Of a stretch of DNA of 64,000 nucleotides, positions 39,117-49,060 are shown piece after piece; positions within the stretch are counted from its first letter, which is position 1, and each line of letters begins with the position of its first letter. The notes below the pieces were generated by a model, which was given only the letters and a program-made list of their open reading frames with translations, did not search any database and was not told the origin of the DNA. The stretch comes from Candidozyma auris (taxonomy: Eukaryota; Ascomycota; Pichiomycetes; Serinales; Metschnikowiaceae): the NCBI RefSeq assembly GCF_003013715.1, contig NC_072812.1:1364001-1428000 (forward strand), written 5' to 3'. Position numbers and translations under genes: made by a program.

Positions 39117-39374
39117 ATGGACCTTCCTATCCAGAAGTATATTGGCTCGGCCATGAGAATCAAGATGGTTGATGATAGAGTTGTTGATGGTGTCCTCACA
39201 GTCGTTGATCCCTTTGGCAATCTCTTATTGACGAATCTGTACGAAAACTCTCGGGACAAAATCAAGACTACAAGCATCAAACGAAGGGAAGTTGGTCTCG
39301 TGAGTATTCCGAGAGACAGAATCGTCAAGGTGATGGTTGATGAACGTCAGTATAATCTTTGGAAGGCGAACTAG
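39117..39374 (+). CDS. MAK31: NatC auxiliary subunit Mak31/Naa38 (Sm-like)
   Basis: The 85-residue Sm-fold protein is close in length to yeast Mak31 (88). Sm motif 1 is MRIKMVDDRVVDGVLTVVDP with the following FGNLLLTN. Sm motif 2 is VGLVSIPRDRIVKV. The GLxxIPRD motif 2 form is that of Naa38/LSMD1 proteins, which join Naa30 and Naa35 in the NatC N-terminal acetyltransferase, rather than the IRG-type motif of RNA-binding Lsm proteins. The start at 39117 places the Sm helix right at the N-terminus. An upstream in-frame stretch lacks an ATG. Confidence 0.82.
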   Translation: MDLPIQKYIGSAMRIKMVDDRVVDGVLTVVDPFGNLLLTNLYENSRDKIKTTSIKRREVGLVSIPRDRIVKVMVDERQYNLWKAN

Positions 39375-39524
39375 GTCGGGCTCAAGAGTGAACTCAAAGA
39401 GCCAATATTGTAGGAGATGAGACCAACACCTATAAAGATAATTAGATGAGGAGATTTACGGCTAATATCAAGCCGAACAATTAATAAACCCCAAAGGTGC
39501 TCTTTGCCCCTCTGTTTCGAGAAG

Positions 39525-39980
39525 TCAGCCCGAATCCCCATCTCCCCTGCGATGGACCACACTTCCGTCATGGGGACTTCCAGAAGGCATTCCCTGTTTC
39601 ATCAAGAACCTTGTCAATGGTTTGAGTCGTTTTCCACGAGCACCTTCAGGAGAAACTGCTCCTTTGTTGGAGGCTTCGTTGCCACCGTGGGTACTGAAGG
39701 TCACATCAGAGATTATGACGTACCTTGCAGGGTAATGAGGACAGTTGTGCTCCAAGCATGTGCCGAGGAAGTGGTCTCTTGCGCTGTCAAGATTTCCAAG
39801 AGGGCAGATATCGACAAGGCAGCTGACTAGGGAGTCCTTGTGTTGGCAGAGGCACTGGAGATCCGAGTGCGCTCGAGGGCAGTGGTGGGCCAATTCATTG
39901 ATGCAGCTTAGGAAACAAGCCGGAGGTGTGGCTACGATACACACAGAGTATAATAGAAACATAAGTTTTGGTCTTAACAT
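39525..39980 (-). CDS. Secreted CFEM-domain protein, possible hemophore
   Basis: The 151-residue protein has a signal peptide (about 1-20, MLRPKLMFLLYSVCIVATPP) directly followed by a CFEM domain (about 21-80). The Cys order is C-x3-C, C, C-x-C, C-x4-C, C, as in fungal CFEM proteins. An Asp lies three residues before the C-x-C (SDLQCLC), where the axial heme ligand of Csa2/Rbt5-type hemophores sits. The C-terminal about 60 residues are basic and Gly/Ser-rich, with no hydrophobic GPI signal, so the protein should be secreted, as Csa2 is. The heme role is inferred from the family and the conserved Asp. Confidence 0.7.
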   Translation of the reverse strand: MLRPKLMFLLYSVCIVATPPACFLSCINELAHHCPRAHSDLQCLCQHKDSLVSCLVDICPLGNLDSARDHFLGTCLEHNCPHYPARYVIISDVTFSTHGGNEASNKGAVSPEGARGKRLKPLTRFLMKQGMPSGSPHDGSVVHRRGDGDSG

Positions 39981-40680
39981 TTTGCTGTGAACTTTATAAT
40001 GCGGTAATAGTAGTTCGTATCTTTGCACCCGGGTGTGATATTCGCACAATGGTTGCAAAATTCCATGCCAATTGTGACCTAAATTTTAAGGGACTAAAAA
40101 AAGGAAGAGCAAGACAAGGAACGTGCACACATGTAAAAAAGAGTCAAATGACTGAAGGTTGGAGAATGTGGAAGCTCACGAAATAAACATGAATTACAAT
40201 CTCTGGGTTTCTTTATCGTGGGCTGCTTCGGTGGCCGAGGCGAAGCTAGGGTCCTTCGTAGAAGAGATACATGGGAGTGAACAAAGGCAGAGTCCTGCTT
40301 CTTAGGGCGCATCTCACTGGACCTGGGGAAGCGATATAATCCCCGAGTAAATTACAAGAATAGAGAATGTGATGTTGGAGATTAAAAAAAAGAAAAAAGA
40401 CATCTACTACTCAAGCTTGACAATACTGACAAAATCTCGATCATCACCGTCCTCTGATCGACTGTTCTGCTCAAATATTATCTTACAGCAAATATTGCCT
40501 CCTGCACACACATCGTTAGTGCTGCTATGCCTAGAGACTGGAGTATCTGTCGCGCCTTTGATCATGGTTGACAAACCTACTTCCTCTTTCCAGAGCGATC
40601 GATAAACATTCATCATTCATTAAATCTCACCTTCTAGGCATTTACTTTCACACAATCACAAGCATACAGTTATACAGATA
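39981..40680. other. Intergenic, no gene seen
   Basis: Spacer between the CFEM gene (minus) and the type II membrane protein gene (plus), probably holding both promoters. Short frames are present without motifs. A purine-rich AAAAAAAGAAAAAAG tract lies near 40384-40398. Confidence 0.45.
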
Positions 40681-41277
40681 ATGCAGGGTTCATACAAAAA
40701 CAACGGGCTTCCTCGGCCATACTATATGAAACCACATTCCAAACGATCGTCGGCCTACGAGAAGATGCCTCAGCAATTTTTCTTGACAAATTCGAGGAAA
40801 TTAACAGGGTATCTTGTCATGCTATTTCTTTTTGGCCTTTGCATGTACATGATTTCCCAAGAGCTCAAGGGAGGTGAGGATCCAATTTACGAGTTGGTGC
40901 ACCCGCTGGAAATGCAGAGCGAAAAGAATGGGGATGTTGGAAAACTCGTAGACTCCTCAAAGGTGGAAGACGCAGCGGAGGACAAGGCCGCCTTGGCAAG
41001 CAAAGAAGAAAATGTTGTTGTGGAGGCCCCTAAGGGAGGGCTGGTCAATGAAGGGCCAGTAGTGGGCAACGACGAGGGTCTTGTTGTTGATGGTAAGCCT
41101 AGCAACAACAAGAACACTGGGAAAATTGGGGCCGGTGTTCAAGCTGCGCGTGGCCAGGATCAGGTTGTAGAGGAAATTGTTCCGCGGAGCGAAGCCCAAG
41201 ATTTGCTGAAACTTCTCGAAGTATCCACTAATGCTCAGAACCCAGGGGGAGTCCCAAGAGCAGACCTCTCCCAATAG
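40681..41277 (+). CDS. Type II membrane protein of unknown function
   Basis: The 198-residue protein has a basic, Pro/Tyr-rich cytosolic N-terminus (1-40, with RPYYMKPHSKRSS), one membrane helix (about 42-60, YLVMLFLFGLCMYMI) and a roughly 135-residue acidic, low-complexity lumenal part rich in Val, Glu, Lys and Gly. The topology is that of Golgi glycosyltransferase anchors or accessory proteins, but no catalytic domain follows. I do not recognise the family. An in-frame ATG at 40681 with good upstream AT content is the likely start. Confidence 0.7.
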   Translation: MQGSYKNNGLPRPYYMKPHSKRSSAYEKMPQQFFLTNSRKLTGYLVMLFLFGLCMYMISQELKGGEDPIYELVHPLEMQSEKNGDVGKLVDSSKVEDAAEDKAALASKEENVVVEAPKGGLVNEGPVVGNDEGLVVDGKPSNNKNTGKIGAGVQAARGQDQVVEEIVPRSEAQDLLKLLEVSTNAQNPGGVPRADLSQ

Positions 41278-41550
41278 AGGGTATGAACAATTTTTGAGAG
41301 CATTGTCAGCATAACAGGAAAGAATCCACAAGACGCGAGGCTACTGTGATCTTGCTACGAATGGTCTGGGGTACCCCAAAATGGTCTAGATTTACGATGA
41401 TAGCACCAGACTCTATAGTATCTAACGAATCAACGACCTAACTATTTGGCTACTTTGATGTACAAGTCTATATGAGTACAATATTACACACCATACATCC
41501 ACAAGGAGAATGAATTAGGTCAATTTTTTTTTTTTTTTTCACAAATCGGT

Positions 41551-41568
41551 AAAAAGTATCGGTAAAAA
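41551..41568 (-). terminator. Pol III terminators of tRNA-Gln
   Basis: On the tRNA strand two T5 runs (complement of A at 41564-41568 and 41551-41555) follow the tRNA 3' end within 25 nt, as expected for RNA polymerase III termination. Confidence 0.7.
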
Positions 41569-41572
41569 GTAA

Positions 41573-41642
41573 GGTCGCACTGGGGATCGAACCCAGGTTG
41601 TGAGAATCAGAATCTCAAGTGATGCCACTACACTATACAACC
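41573..41642 (-). tRNA. tRNA-Gln (anticodon CUG)
   Basis: A 70-nt intronless tRNA on the minus strand. It begins GGTTGTATAGTGTAGTGG. The D arm is GTGTAGTGGCATCAC. The anticodon stem is TGAGA/TCTCA around the loop TTCTGAT, with CUG at positions 34-36 and hence Gln (codon CAG). The T arm is CTGGG-TTCGATC-CCCAG, and the acceptor closes with TGCGACC. The A box (TAGTGTAGTGG) and B box (GGTTCGATCC) are intact. Confidence 0.95.
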
Positions 41643-41951
41643 TTCGTATATTCAGAACAGAATAAGTGCAGGTATATATGGTGGATATTAAAATGAACAA
41701 TCTGCTCTATTGAACTAAATTTTAATGAGCTTATAAGCCCTCCAGCCCGCGTTATTAAACGATGGGATGTCTTTTGGAAGGCACTCTAGAGGGGACCATT
41801 CGCACAGCACGGTAATGGATTGACACTAGTTGAGGATATTAGGGGTTTTGTTTTCTATAATAATATAGTTTTCGAGTTAGAATGGAAGTGGCAACACTGA
41901 AATCCTAACGCTCCTCTAATACATGACGTCTATAAAAAAAAAAAAAAAAAA
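41643..41951 (+). mobile_element. Possible 3' end of a LINE-type retroelement (copy 1)
   Basis: The segment ends in TCCTCTAATACATGACGTCT (41912-41931) followed by TAT and an A18 tract (41934-41951). The same 3' terminal sequence ends copy 2, also followed by A residues. A conserved non-coding 3' terminus followed by poly(A) is what a target-primed non-LTR element leaves. The left boundary is not determined; it may begin almost at the tRNA gene. Confidence 0.6.
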
Positions 41952-42618
41952 CACTCTATAAGGAAGAATGGCTAAAGCGAAATGACTTCACTGCATTACA
42001 CCTATTCAATTTCGGGTCTTATGTCCCGGTTCATGATGACAAGAATCACAGCGAACCGTTGACATGTCGCCTCTGTTGTGAGCCTACACGATCTGATCAA
42101 ATCCAAAAACACCTTTACAACTCTTGCGAGAGCTCCAAATATTGGTGGCGAAAACTAAGTTTCCTCGCCCAATGAACTTGGAAGAAATGTTGGCTCCGGC
42201 TGACACATCTTTCCACAATTTACGCCGATTAAATCGGTTCGTCAAAGTCGTCAAAGCGACATATCACAGCCGGTACAAAGATACCCGCTCCGAACATCTC
42301 CCACTTGAGCCTCTTCTGACTTGCGAGTTAGATCAGGCTCTTGGTCGTACGGCTCCTATGGGACGATGACAGAAGCGCTGGCTTCCTGGGTAAGTTTCTG
42401 GTTGGCTCTTTGGCCCCCCAGTGGGTTGGGTGCGGAGCTGGTCTACGTAGCATGCTATGTGGACGCCCGGAGCTTACGCAGATTTGAAGGGGGGTTTTAC
42501 TATATAAATTTGTGTAGCTTTAAAGCTGAGGAAGAGATGTGTTTAATATCTTGACCTTAGCGACCCTCAATCAATGTATCCGTCAGTTCCTCTAATACAT
42601 GAAGTCTTTAAAAAAAAA
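41952..42618 (+). mobile_element. 5'-truncated LINE-type element with ORF2 C-terminal remnant (copy 2)
   Basis: This copy starts directly after the A18 of copy 1. Frame 41954-42175 reads LYKEEWLKRNDFTALHLFNF, then a Cys/His knuckle CRLC...H...C (CRLCCEPTRSDQIQKHLYNS, next residue Cys), and stops at TGA 42173. A frame change then leads into 42172-42369 (NLEEMLAPADTSFHNLRRLN and on). The C-x2-C/H/C knuckle behind the reverse transcriptase is characteristic of L1-clade elements such as the Zorro LINEs of Candida. The copy ends TCCTCTAATACATGAAGTCT and A9 (42588-42618). It lacks most of ORF2, is frameshifted and cannot be active. Confidence 0.7.
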
Positions 42619-43599
42619 CATTCCTAGCTGCATAAATTATCAACAAAGTACGTGTACCCGAAGACGACGAACTGATGATTCCTATCTGATACGATGTGCC
42701 TTCACTGAATCCATTAATGCATGGAATTTACATAAAAAAGAAAAAGGTACCTCGAATACCAATCACCGAGGACCAGAAACTCTTACACCTTTGTAGGGAT
42801 AGTGTCTCAAATAAGTGAAGCTGATCGAAGGTTTCTCATCTATACTGATATATATCTGTTTACTTTAATCAGATTACTGTTTAAAAAGCAAATGGGTGAC
42901 TGAAAGCAAAAGGATGTTCAACTTAATTCGATCATCGTGGACTTACCTGAGATGCACAACAGGGGCGTTTATTGATTGGGTGCGAAGAGCGTCAATCTGG
43001 TCCATAGAGGGAATTTGAAGCCAAGTAGACGAAAAAAAAATTTAAGCGTTGTGAATTGAAATCAGATTTGGAAACAGTAAACTAGAATCTATTGAACTTC
43101 GATCATGGGAATTAATTCTTTCCAGTGATTAACACACGCGCTTTTGTATCAATCAAAGGATTAGCTTATAAGACACGTTTTGACCGGGTAACTGCCCATG
43201 AGATGAGACAGCCTCATATGAGAAAGATGACATCCGTACACCCTCTGCTTTTGAAAGGAAAACCCAATCGAAAGAAAGGTTCAAAACAAACTGGGAAATA
43301 AAAGAAATGCAGCAATTATATAGCTCAAATACAATATGTCAGTCTTGCCACCTTCCATAATTTCAATCGGTCATTTGACGACGTATGGTGTAAAGCTAAG
43401 TGGCAAAAGAAACGGTTTTACCCTGCACACAATTCATTTTTTTTTTATGTATGAAAAATTTTCCTACCTTCTCATTTTTATGTGCAATTTTTTTGCTTTC
43501 TTTTGGCTCTCACTAGCCTGTGCCAGTGCGACATATAAAAAAAAAAATCTTCGCCTACCTCTTCTTCTTTTTTTTTCTCTTATTCAAGCATTGGAAAGA
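42619..43599. other. Region between LINE remnants and the EF3 gene
   Basis: About 42700-42745 contains ATTAATGCATGGAATTTACA followed by TAAAAAAG, weakly like the LINE 3' end, so a third older copy is possible. The last 300 bp are the EF3 promoter and leader: a TATA element near 43534 and a pyrimidine-rich leader. A frame running upstream from the EF3 start to 43336 is not taken as coding. Confidence 0.45.
43534..43540 (+). promoter_or_regulatory. TATA box of the EF3 gene
   Basis: TATAAAA lies 60 bp before the ATG at 43600. It is followed by an A-tract and then a C/T-rich leader (CTTCGCCTACCTCTTCTTC), a pattern typical of highly expressed yeast genes. Confidence 0.6.
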
Positions 43600-46500
43600 A
43601 TGTCTGCCGCCAGTGAATCTAAATATTCGACTGAGGTCCTTTCCGAGTTGTTGAGCAAATTGCAAGTTGCTGACAATAAGGATGAGGCCGCTGCTAACGT
43701 TTCGTCATTCTTGAATGGTTCTATCATTGAGCACGACGTGCCTGAGGAATTCTTCAAGGACTTGAAGGCTCAGATCAACAACAAGAAGGATCTTGGTGTC
43801 GTCAATGCCGCTTTGAAGGCTTTCGAGCACATTGCCTCTCCAAACGGCATGAACCCTTCTGTTGAGCCATATGTTGTCTCTTTGGCATCTGACGTTGCTG
43901 TCAGAACCGGTGACAAGAGTAAGGAAGTTGCCAACAACGCTTCCAGCGCTTTGTTGACTCTTGCGAAGGCTATCACCCCAACTGCTATCAAGGCTCTTTT
44001 GCCAGCTTTGTTGGACAACTTGAGCAACACCAACAAGTGGACTGAAAAGGTGGCTATTTTGGCTGCCATTTCCCAGTTGGTTGACACTGCTAAGGCCCAG
44101 ATTGCCTTGAGAATGCCTGAGTTGATCCCAGTCTTGTCTGAGGCCATGTGGGACACCAAGAAGGAGGTCAAGGAGGCTGCCACTGCCACCATGACCAAGT
44201 CCACCGAGACCATCGACAACAAGGATATTGAGAAATTTATTCCTAAGTTGATCGAGTGTATTGCTAAGCCAACCGAGGTGCCAGAGACCGTCCACCTTTT
44301 GGGTGCCACCACTTTCGTGTCTGAGGTCACCATGGCCACTTTGTCCATCATGACCCCATTGTTGTCTAGAGGTTTGGCCGAGCGTGACACTGCCATCAAG
44401 CGTAAGGCTGCCGTTATTGTTGACAACATGTGTAAGTTGGTTGATGACCCTCAGGTTGTTGCTCCTTTCATGAGCAAGTTGTTGCCATCTCTTAAGGCTA
44501 ACTACTCCACCATGGCCGACCCTGAAGCCCGTGGTGTTACCCAGAGAGCTTTGAACACCTTGAGAAGAGTTGGTAACGTTGGTGCTGACGACGTCATTCC
44601 TGAGGTCTCTACTGCCGGTGACATCCCAGTCACCTTGGATGTTTTTAAGAACTTGATCAAGGACCAGAAGTTGTCTTCCAGATTCGACATCGCCTTGAAC
44701 TACATCGCCGCCATTGCCGGTGACTTGATCGATGAGAGAGACATTCAGCCAGACTCCTGGTTGCACAACCTCTTGCCTTTCGCCACTATTTTCATGCACG
44801 AGAAGGAGGCCAAGGAGGCTATCGAGGAGTTCAGAAAGAGAGCTATCGACAACATTCCAGCTCCCCCATCTTTCGAGGACGAAGAGGACGAAGGTGAGGA
44901 CCTTTGTAACTGTGAGTTCTCTTTGGCTTACGGTGCTAAGATCTTGTTGAACAAGACTCAGTTCAGATTGAAGAGAAACAGAAGATACGGTTTGTGTGGT
45001 CCTAACGGTGCTGGTAAGTCCACCTTGATGAGAGCTATCGCCAACGGTCAGGTCGAGGGTTTCCCATCTCAAGAAGAATGTAGAACTGTCTACGTCGAGC
45101 ATGACATTGACGGTACTCATGCTGAGACCTCCGTTGTCGACTTTGTCATTGCTGACGGTATGGTTGGTTTGACCAAGGACGCTGTCGAGGCCAAGTTGAC
45201 TGAATTTGGTTTCTCTGATGAGATGATCAAGATGCCAATCTCTTCTCTTTCCGGTGGTTGGAAGATGAAGTTGGCTTTGGCCAGAGCTGTCTTGAAGAAC
45301 GCCGACATCTTGTTGTTGGATGAGCCAACCAACCACTTGGACACTGTTAATGTCGCTTGGTTGGTCAACTACTTGAAGACATGTGGTATCACTTCCATCA
45401 TTGTTTCTCACGACTCTGGTTTCTTGGACAACGTTGTTGAGTACATCATCCACTACGAAGGTTTCAAGTTGAGAAAATACAAGGGTAACTTGTCTGAGTT
45501 TGTCAAGAAGTGTCCATCTGCTCAATCCTACTACGAGTTGGGAGCCTCTGACATTGAGTTCAAGTTCCCAGAGCCAGGTTTCTTGGAGGGTGTTAAAACC
45601 AAACAGAAGGCCATTGTCAAGGTCAGCAACATGTCTTTCCAGTACCCAGGTACCTCCAAGCCACAGATTCAGGACATCAACTTCCAGTGTTCTTTGTCCT
45701 CCAGAATTGCTGTCATTGGTCCTAACGGTGCCGGTAAATCCACTTTGATTAACGTCTTGACCGGTGAATTGTTGCCAACCACCGGTGAGGTTTACGTGCA
45801 CGAGAACTGTCGTATCGCCTACATCAAACAGCATGCCTTCGCTCACATTGATAACCACTTGGACAAGACTCCTTCTGAGTACATTCAGTGGAGATTCCAG
45901 ACTGGTGAGGACAGAGAGACCATGGACAGAGCCAACAGACAGATTAATGAAGAGGATGAGAACGCCATGAACAAGATTTTCAAGATCGAGGGTACTCCAA
46001 GAAGAGTTGCTGGTGTCCACTCTAGAAGAAAGTTCAAGAACACCTATGAGTATGAGGTTTCTTGGCTTTTGGGTGAGAACGTCGGCATGAAGAACGAGAG
46101 ATGGGTTCCTATGATGTCTGTCGACAACACTTGGTTGCCAAGAGGTGAGTTGATCGAGACCCACTCTAAGTTGGTTGCTGAAGTTGACATGAAGGAAGCC
46201 TTGGCTTCTGGTCAATTCAGACCATTGACTAGAAAGGAAATTGAAGAGCACTGTACCATGTTGGGTTTGGATGCTGAATTGGTTTCTCACTCTAGAATCA
46301 GAGGTTTGTCTGGTGGTCAGAAGGTCAAGTTGGTCTTGGCTGCTTGTACTTGGCAGAGACCTCACTTGATCGTTTTGGATGAGCCAACCAACTATTTGGA
46401 CCGTGACTCTTTGGGTGCTTTGTCTAAGGCCTTGAAGGCTTTCGAGGGTGGTGTTGTTATCATCACTCACTCTGCCGAGTTCACCAAGGACTTGACTGAA

Positions 46501-46755
46501 GAAGTCTGGGCTGTCTTGGACGGTAGAATGACTCCATCTGGTCACAACTGGGTCCAAGGTCAGGGTTCTGGTCCAAGACTCGAGAAGAAGGACGACGACG
46601 AGGAGGAAAAGTTCGATGCCATGGGTAACAAGATTTCCGGTGGTAAGAAGAAGAAGAAGTTGTCTTCTGCCGAGTTGAGAAAGAAGAAGAAGGAGAGAAT
46701 GAAGAAGAAGAAGGAGTTGGGTGACGCTTACGTCTCTTCTGACGAGGAGTTCTAA
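43600..46755 (+). CDS. YEF3: Translation elongation factor 3 (ABC ATPase)
   Basis: The 1051-residue ribosome-bound ATPase is fungal-specific. It promotes E-site tRNA release during elongation. The N-terminal HEAT repeats span about 1-320, with a four-helix bundle to about 420. ABC1 has Walker [10 protein letters not shown] (about 468), signature [14 protein letters not shown] and Walker [16 protein letters not shown]2 has GPNGAGKST, an inserted chromodomain ([20 protein letters not shown]), [14 protein letters not shown] and [11 protein letters not shown]. The C-terminus is Lys-rich, as in all EF3 proteins. Codon use is extremely biased (TTG for Leu, AGA for Arg, no in-frame CTG noticed), as for an abundant protein. 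The start at 43600 gives the usual length; the frame is open 88 codons further upstream. Confidence 0.97.
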   Translation: MSAASESKYSTEVLSELLSKLQVADNKDEAAANVSSFLNGSIIEHDVPEEFFKDLKAQINNKKDLGVVNAALKAFEHIASPNGMNPSVEPYVVSLASDVAVRTGDKSKEVANNASSALLTLAKAITPTAIKALLPALLDNLSNTNKWTEKVAILAAISQLVDTAKAQIALRMPELIPVLSEAMWDTKKEVKEAATATMTKSTETIDNKDIEKFIPKLIECIAKPTEVPETVHLLGATTFVSEVTMATLSIMTPLLSRGLAERDTAIKRKAAVIVDNMCKLVDDPQVVAPFMSKLLPSLKANYSTMADPEARGVTQRALNTLRRVGNVGADDVIPEVSTAGDIPVTLDVFKNLIKDQKLSSRFDIALNYIAAIAGDLIDERDIQPDSWLHNLLPFATIFMHEKEAKEAIEEFRKRAIDNIPAPPSFEDEEDEGEDLCNCEFSLAYGAKILLNKTQFRLKRNRRYGLCGPNGAGKSTLMRAIANGQVEGFPSQEECRTVYVEHDIDGTHAETSVVDFVIADGMVGLTKDAVEAKLTEFGFSDEMIKMPISSLSGGWKMKLALARAVLKNADILLLDEPTNHLDTVNVAWLVNYLKTCGITSIIVSHDSGFLDNVVEYIIHYEGFKLRKYKGNLSEFVKKCPSAQSYYELGASDIEFKFPEPGFLEGVKTKQKAIVKVSNMSFQYPGTSKPQIQDINFQCSLSSRIAVIGPNGAGKSTLINVLTGELLPTTGEVYVHENCRIAYIKQHAFAHIDNHLDKTPSEYIQWRFQTGEDRETMDRANRQINEEDENAMNKIFKIEGTPRRVAGVHSRRKFKNTYEYEVSWLLGENVGMKNERWVPMMSVDNTWLPRGELIETHSKLVAEVDMKEALASGQFRPLTRKEIEEHCTMLGLDAELVSHSRIRGLSGGQKVKLVLAACTWQRPHLIVLDEPTNYLDRDSLGALSKALKAFEGGVVIITHSAEFTKDLTEEVWAVLDGRMTPSGHNWVQGQGSGPRLEKKDDDEEEKFDAMGNKISGGKKKKKLSSAELRKKKKERMKKKKELGDAYVSSDEEF

Positions 46756-46899
46756 GTTTAGCTCGTCAACTTTCTATTCTACATTACTATACACATGTTT
46801 GAGAATTAGTATTAATTTATTTCTATATGTTAATATTATAGATGGCTGAAATAAACTTGTAGTCCTACTTCGTGCGCACAATACAAAATTTTGCAACCA

Positions 46900-48929
46900 A
46901 TGATTGTTCCTTGGACATTGGGCCTCCACTGCTTTGCATTGTCGAGTGCTTTTGTTCTTCCTGATAGCTTTCGAGAGGCTGCAAATGTGATTTCGGGAAG
47001 CAAACCTATAGAATGTCTTCCGCGTCCTGGAACCTACTCTCCCTTTTTAACCTTGTGTCCTCACAATGAGCTTATCAGAAAAGCAGATGGGGTACGTCAA
47101 GTAGAAGATTCAAACTCACTTAATGTAACTAACCACGGAAACTTTCTACTTTGGAAAAGGACTACATCGACAATCGTCATGCGAGTATAGAGTCACACTT
47201 TCGAAGCCTAACCCGTAGGATCATGAATGACACGGCTTTTGCCCGAACACCGACTATTGGAATTGCTATTTCGGGCGGTGGATTCAGATCAATGCTAAGC
47301 GGAGCTGGCGTCCTTGGTGCCTATGATGCTCGAAGTCCTGGAGCCGACGGTGAATTGGGGGGCTTACTACAGAGCTCAACATATTTAGCAGGAATATCAG
47401 GAGGGCTGTGGATTGTGATCAGTTTCTTTCTTAATGACGGAATGCAGTTGTACAGCATTTTGGAGGATCTCAAACTAGACCTTCAAACGCCGATTCTAGA
47501 AGGAGTGCCCAACATGGAACTTGGAAATTTGCGGGAACATTTGTTTCAGAAGGACAAGACGTCCATGAATGCCGAAGTCTCCGAATCTAAGTTGAGCAGT
47601 GTAATTACCTCCATTGTCAAGTCTATCTTCTCAATCGGAGATGATGAAGGAGACTCTGGTATCAAGTCTATTATTGGTTTCTACAAAGACATCTCCCTTG
47701 AAGCAAAAGCCAAAAAAGACTCCGGATACAGACTTTCATTGATAGATTACTGGGCAAGGACACTTGCAAGAAAAGTCTTGCCTGCAAAGTTTAGGTCCAC
47801 AGGATTTACAATATCGTCAGCATCAAAGCAGCTCTCGTTTCAAAACTACTCTCAACCGTTTCCTATTATCACATCGGTCGAATTGATTCCGAATGAGACT
47901 GTAAGAAGTGTCGACTCTCACATCATCGAGATCTCACCTTTCGAATTTGGCTCGTGGGACAGCTTCTTGAATTCTTTCGTGAGTACTAAATTTTTAGGAA
48001 GTGACTTGTGGAACGGCACCTCACTCCACCTCAGTCTGTCCTTGAATGCCTCCATTTGCACATCAGGTTACGACACAGTTGCATTCCTAGCAGCAACATC
48101 ATCTGGGCTCTTCAATACTGTCTTCCAATACGTCTACGATTTCATACCGAAAATTCATCACGAGTCTTCGCTGTACGTCACTCAAATACTCCGCATCTTT
48201 GGTTTCTCAACGCTGCCAACAAGGAACGCGGCGGAGTTCTCTGAGTTTGCTATATATTCACCGAATCCATTTCGGGGAGTGCAAAGCGGTGAAAGAGGCA
48301 GGTCAGTTGAAAATTCAACGAGCTTGTTTTTGGCGGATGGTGGTGAGGATGGCCAAAACATCCCTTTCAGTCCCTATTTGGTTCCTGGCCGAAAAGTGGA
48401 TGCGATATTGGCTTTCGATATGGGGTCGGAAATCGATAACAGACCAAGCGGCTTGTCTTTGAGATCTTCAGCTCAAAGGTATCATGCAAATCAGTCTGAA
48501 CTACATATCCCACTATTTAAGGACCCCAACGGCATATTGAGAAGAATCTTTCCTGTGGTACCTAGTGCAGCCCAGTATTCTTTGATTTCGCAGAAGCCAG
48601 CCTTTTTAGGCTGTGAAATCGAAGACTTTCCTGCTTTTAAAGGAAATTTACTGGATAACTTCAAAGTCTACAACAATTATACACCGCCATTGACAATTTA
48701 CCAAGCAAATCATGACATTGTGTTTGAGGCTAATACTTCTACCTTCAAAAGCGTCTACTCCCCAGACGAAGTGCAGGGCATGTTCGATAATGGCTGCGAG
48801 CTTGCAGTCAACAGGATGGATCTCAGCTATAAAGAGTGTTTATGGTGTGCTTTGATGAAACGTGCAAGCAAGACACTTCCAGAAGTATGTGACAGTTGCT
48901 TCAACAAGTACTGTTATCGAGAACATTGA
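46900..48929 (+). CDS. Secreted phospholipase B (lysophospholipase), spliced
   Basis: Inferred exons are 46900-47091 and 47160-48929, 653 residues. The signal peptide is MIVPWTLGLHCFALSSAFV. The N-terminal block CPHNELIRKADG is in exon 1. Exon 2 continues DYIDNRHASIESHF. Catalytic motifs follow: GGGFRSMLSGAG (from residue 103) and the nucleophile elbow GISGG-x-W (Ser 144), where x is CTG and should be Ser. Asp 457 lies in LADGGEDGQNIPF. Several N-glycosylation sites and a Cys-rich C-terminus (CLWCALMKR, CDSCFNKYC) are present. There is no C-terminal hydrophobic GPI signal, so it should be a released enzyme. Fungal PLBs hydrolyse both acyl chains of phospholipids and help in nutrient scavenging and host interaction. 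The intron is the least certain part. Confidence 0.85.
47092..47159 (+). other. Probable intron of the phospholipase B gene
   Basis: A 68-nt segment with donor GTACGT, branch-like TAACTAAC (about 47124-47131) and acceptor AAAAG. Removing it joins the N-terminal PLB block to the catalytic domain in frame, phase 0. The donor and acceptor are both non-ideal, and the joined region is a few residues shorter than in relatives, so a frameshift or another donor is possible. Confidence 0.6.
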
Positions 48930-49017
48930 TTCCATCTTGCCCGGCTGCAACAGCCTTGTGCACAATTTGGACGAGGTGAAGGAACAGAAAAAAATGTGCA
49001 CATTCTTGCAGATACAG

Positions 49018-49023
49018 CTTATC
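49018..49023 (-). promoter_or_regulatory. GATA-factor site upstream of the ammonium transporter
   Basis: GATAAG on the minus strand (CTTATC on plus) lies 38 bp before the ATG. GATA activators (Gat1/Gln3) turn on ammonium permeases under nitrogen limitation. It is a single site in a very short spacer. Confidence 0.4.
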
Positions 49024-49060
49024 TTGACATATCGCATCCAAGCAAGATTCCTTCATCACC

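Noticed and set aside
43336..43599. N-terminal extension of EF3 by 88 codons
   Set aside because: It is Phe-rich and low-complexity, includes the TATA element and the pyrimidine-rich leader, and would exceed the conserved EF3 length.
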